Part shown: one piece after another, positions 14,857-15,345 of the stretch
Numbering within the stretch: the first letter of the stretch is position 1
Layout: each line of letters starts with the position of its first letter
Assembly (NCBI GenBank): GCA_002422065.1
Contig: DITO01000018.1
Span: 39,466-54,810, forward strand
DNA length: 15,345 nucleotides
Direction: 5' to 3'
Source of the DNA: Erysipelotrichaceae bacterium UBA6182
GTDB taxonomy: Bacteria > Bacillota_I > Bacilli_A > Erysipelotrichales > Erysipelotrichaceae
Translations under genes and position numbers: made by a program
The notes under the pieces: model-generated
The model's input: only the letters and a program-made list of their open reading frames with translations
What the model was told of the DNA's origin: nothing
The model's database searches: none

Positions 14857-15345
14857 TTATAATTGTATGGCTTTATCCTTTGTGAGTTCTTCCCACCGGG
14901 TTACGATCACATCAACGTATCTAGGATCTAATTCCATGGCGTAACAGGTTCTCTCTAGCTGATCTGCAGCTATGAGGGTAGAGCCGCTACCAGCGAAGGG
15001 TTCATAAACGAGTTGACCTCTTAGGCTGCTATTCTTAATCAGCTTCCCAATCAGCGGTATAGGCTTCATGGTTGGGTGTAGATCACTTTTGAGTGGTTTG
15101 TTTTCATAGAGGACAGTCGTTTGATTGTCATCCATGATCTTCTTGAGAATTTCAATAAGTTCTTCTTTTTTCATCTTTTCAATACTCTGAGTGTCATCGA
15201 ATACAGTAGCCTGGGTTCGATCATCAACAAAGTAATGACCTACCCCTTCTTTCCAACCATACAAGATTGGTTCATGTCTCCAGTGGTAATCATGTCGGCT
15301 GAGGTTGAACGAGTTTTTTACCCAGATCAGATTCTCTGAGAACTT
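14857..15345 (-). CDS. Phage-type DNA methyltransferase (N6-adenine/N4-cytosine), C-terminal part
   Basis: This enzyme family transfers a methyl group from S-adenosylmethionine to adenine N6 or cytosine N4 in DNA. The frame is open to base 15345 and begins outside the window. The visible 162 residues start with LIWVKNSFNLSRHDYHWRHE and PILYGWKEG, continue with HPTMKPIPLI, and reach the SAM-binding motif YEPFAGSGST followed by CYAMELDPRYVDVIVTRWEE. The FxGxG motif near the C-terminus means the DPPY/W catalytic motif must lie upstream, which is the beta-class order. Such genes are common in prophages, often just upstream of the small terminase gene. Here that gene (6316-6762) is on the same strand but 8 kb away, with non-phage genes in between. 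The recognition sequence cannot be read. Confidence 0.9.
   Translation of the reverse strand, partial: KFSENLIWVKNSFNLSRHDYHWRHEPILYGWKEGVGHYFVDDRTQATVFDDTQSIEKMKKEELIEILKKIMDDNQTTVLYENKPLKSDLHPTMKPIPLIGKLIKNSSLRGQLVYEPFAGSGSTLIAADQLERTCYAMELDPRYVDVIVTRWEELTKDKAIQL

Noticed and set aside
14786..14950. Plus-strand short reading frame (MRNSARFYV...) with a weak AAGAGG site
   Set aside because: Most of it runs antisense through the well-supported methyltransferase gene, so it is a shadow frame.

Overview
The window looks like a chromosomal accessory region of an AT-rich, low-GC Gram-positive bacterium (Bacillota or a close relative). The reasons are strong AGGAGG-type ribosome binding sites, TTGACA-17-TATTAT-type promoters, DegV/FakB-type proteins, and tandem HD-GYP and GGDEF genes. 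Tryptophan is encoded by TGG and TGA is used as a stop, so the code is standard. The exact genus cannot be read from the sequence. Apart from an IS256-family element at the left edge (+ strand), every supported gene lies on the minus strand.

Layout from left to right: (1) 1-1085, the 3' part of an IS256-family insertion sequence. (2) 1156-5310, a cassette read from right to left: a patatin-type lipase gene interrupted by one in-frame TAA, a TetR regulator, a radical SAM enzyme with a cysteine-rich C-terminus, and a DegV fatty-acid-binding protein. (3) 5425-6775, prophage remnants: a small terminase subunit translationally coupled to an HNH/P-loop fusion protein. (4) 6797-11398, a second TetR cassette: a TetR paralogue, the C-terminal remnant of a degV gene, an intact degV, and a MacB/FtsX-type ABC transporter. 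(5) 11676-14613, a cyclic-di-GMP pair: a protein with two HD-GYP domains, and a GAF-GGDEF protein whose 5' part lies in another frame. (6) 14659-15345, a terminator and the 3' part of a phage-type DNA methyltransferase that runs off the right edge.

The two TetR cassettes are the most interesting part. The regulators are close paralogues of equal length (192 aa after correcting one start). Both have well-formed promoters, and a related TCGGAC-containing site lies just downstream of each promoter. Related sites precede the patatin and radical SAM genes. The DegV family (FakB) binds fatty acids and patatins release fatty acids from lipids, so I infer a TetR-controlled lipid or fatty-acid remodelling regulon that was duplicated and is now partly decayed. 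The second copy appears to have lost the radical SAM gene and the front of its degV gene.

The region shows repeated damage: a stop codon inside patatin, a truncated degV, a likely frameshift in the GGDEF gene, an insertion sequence, and prophage genes separated by about 8 kb of non-phage genes. No rRNA, tRNA or CRISPR array was seen.
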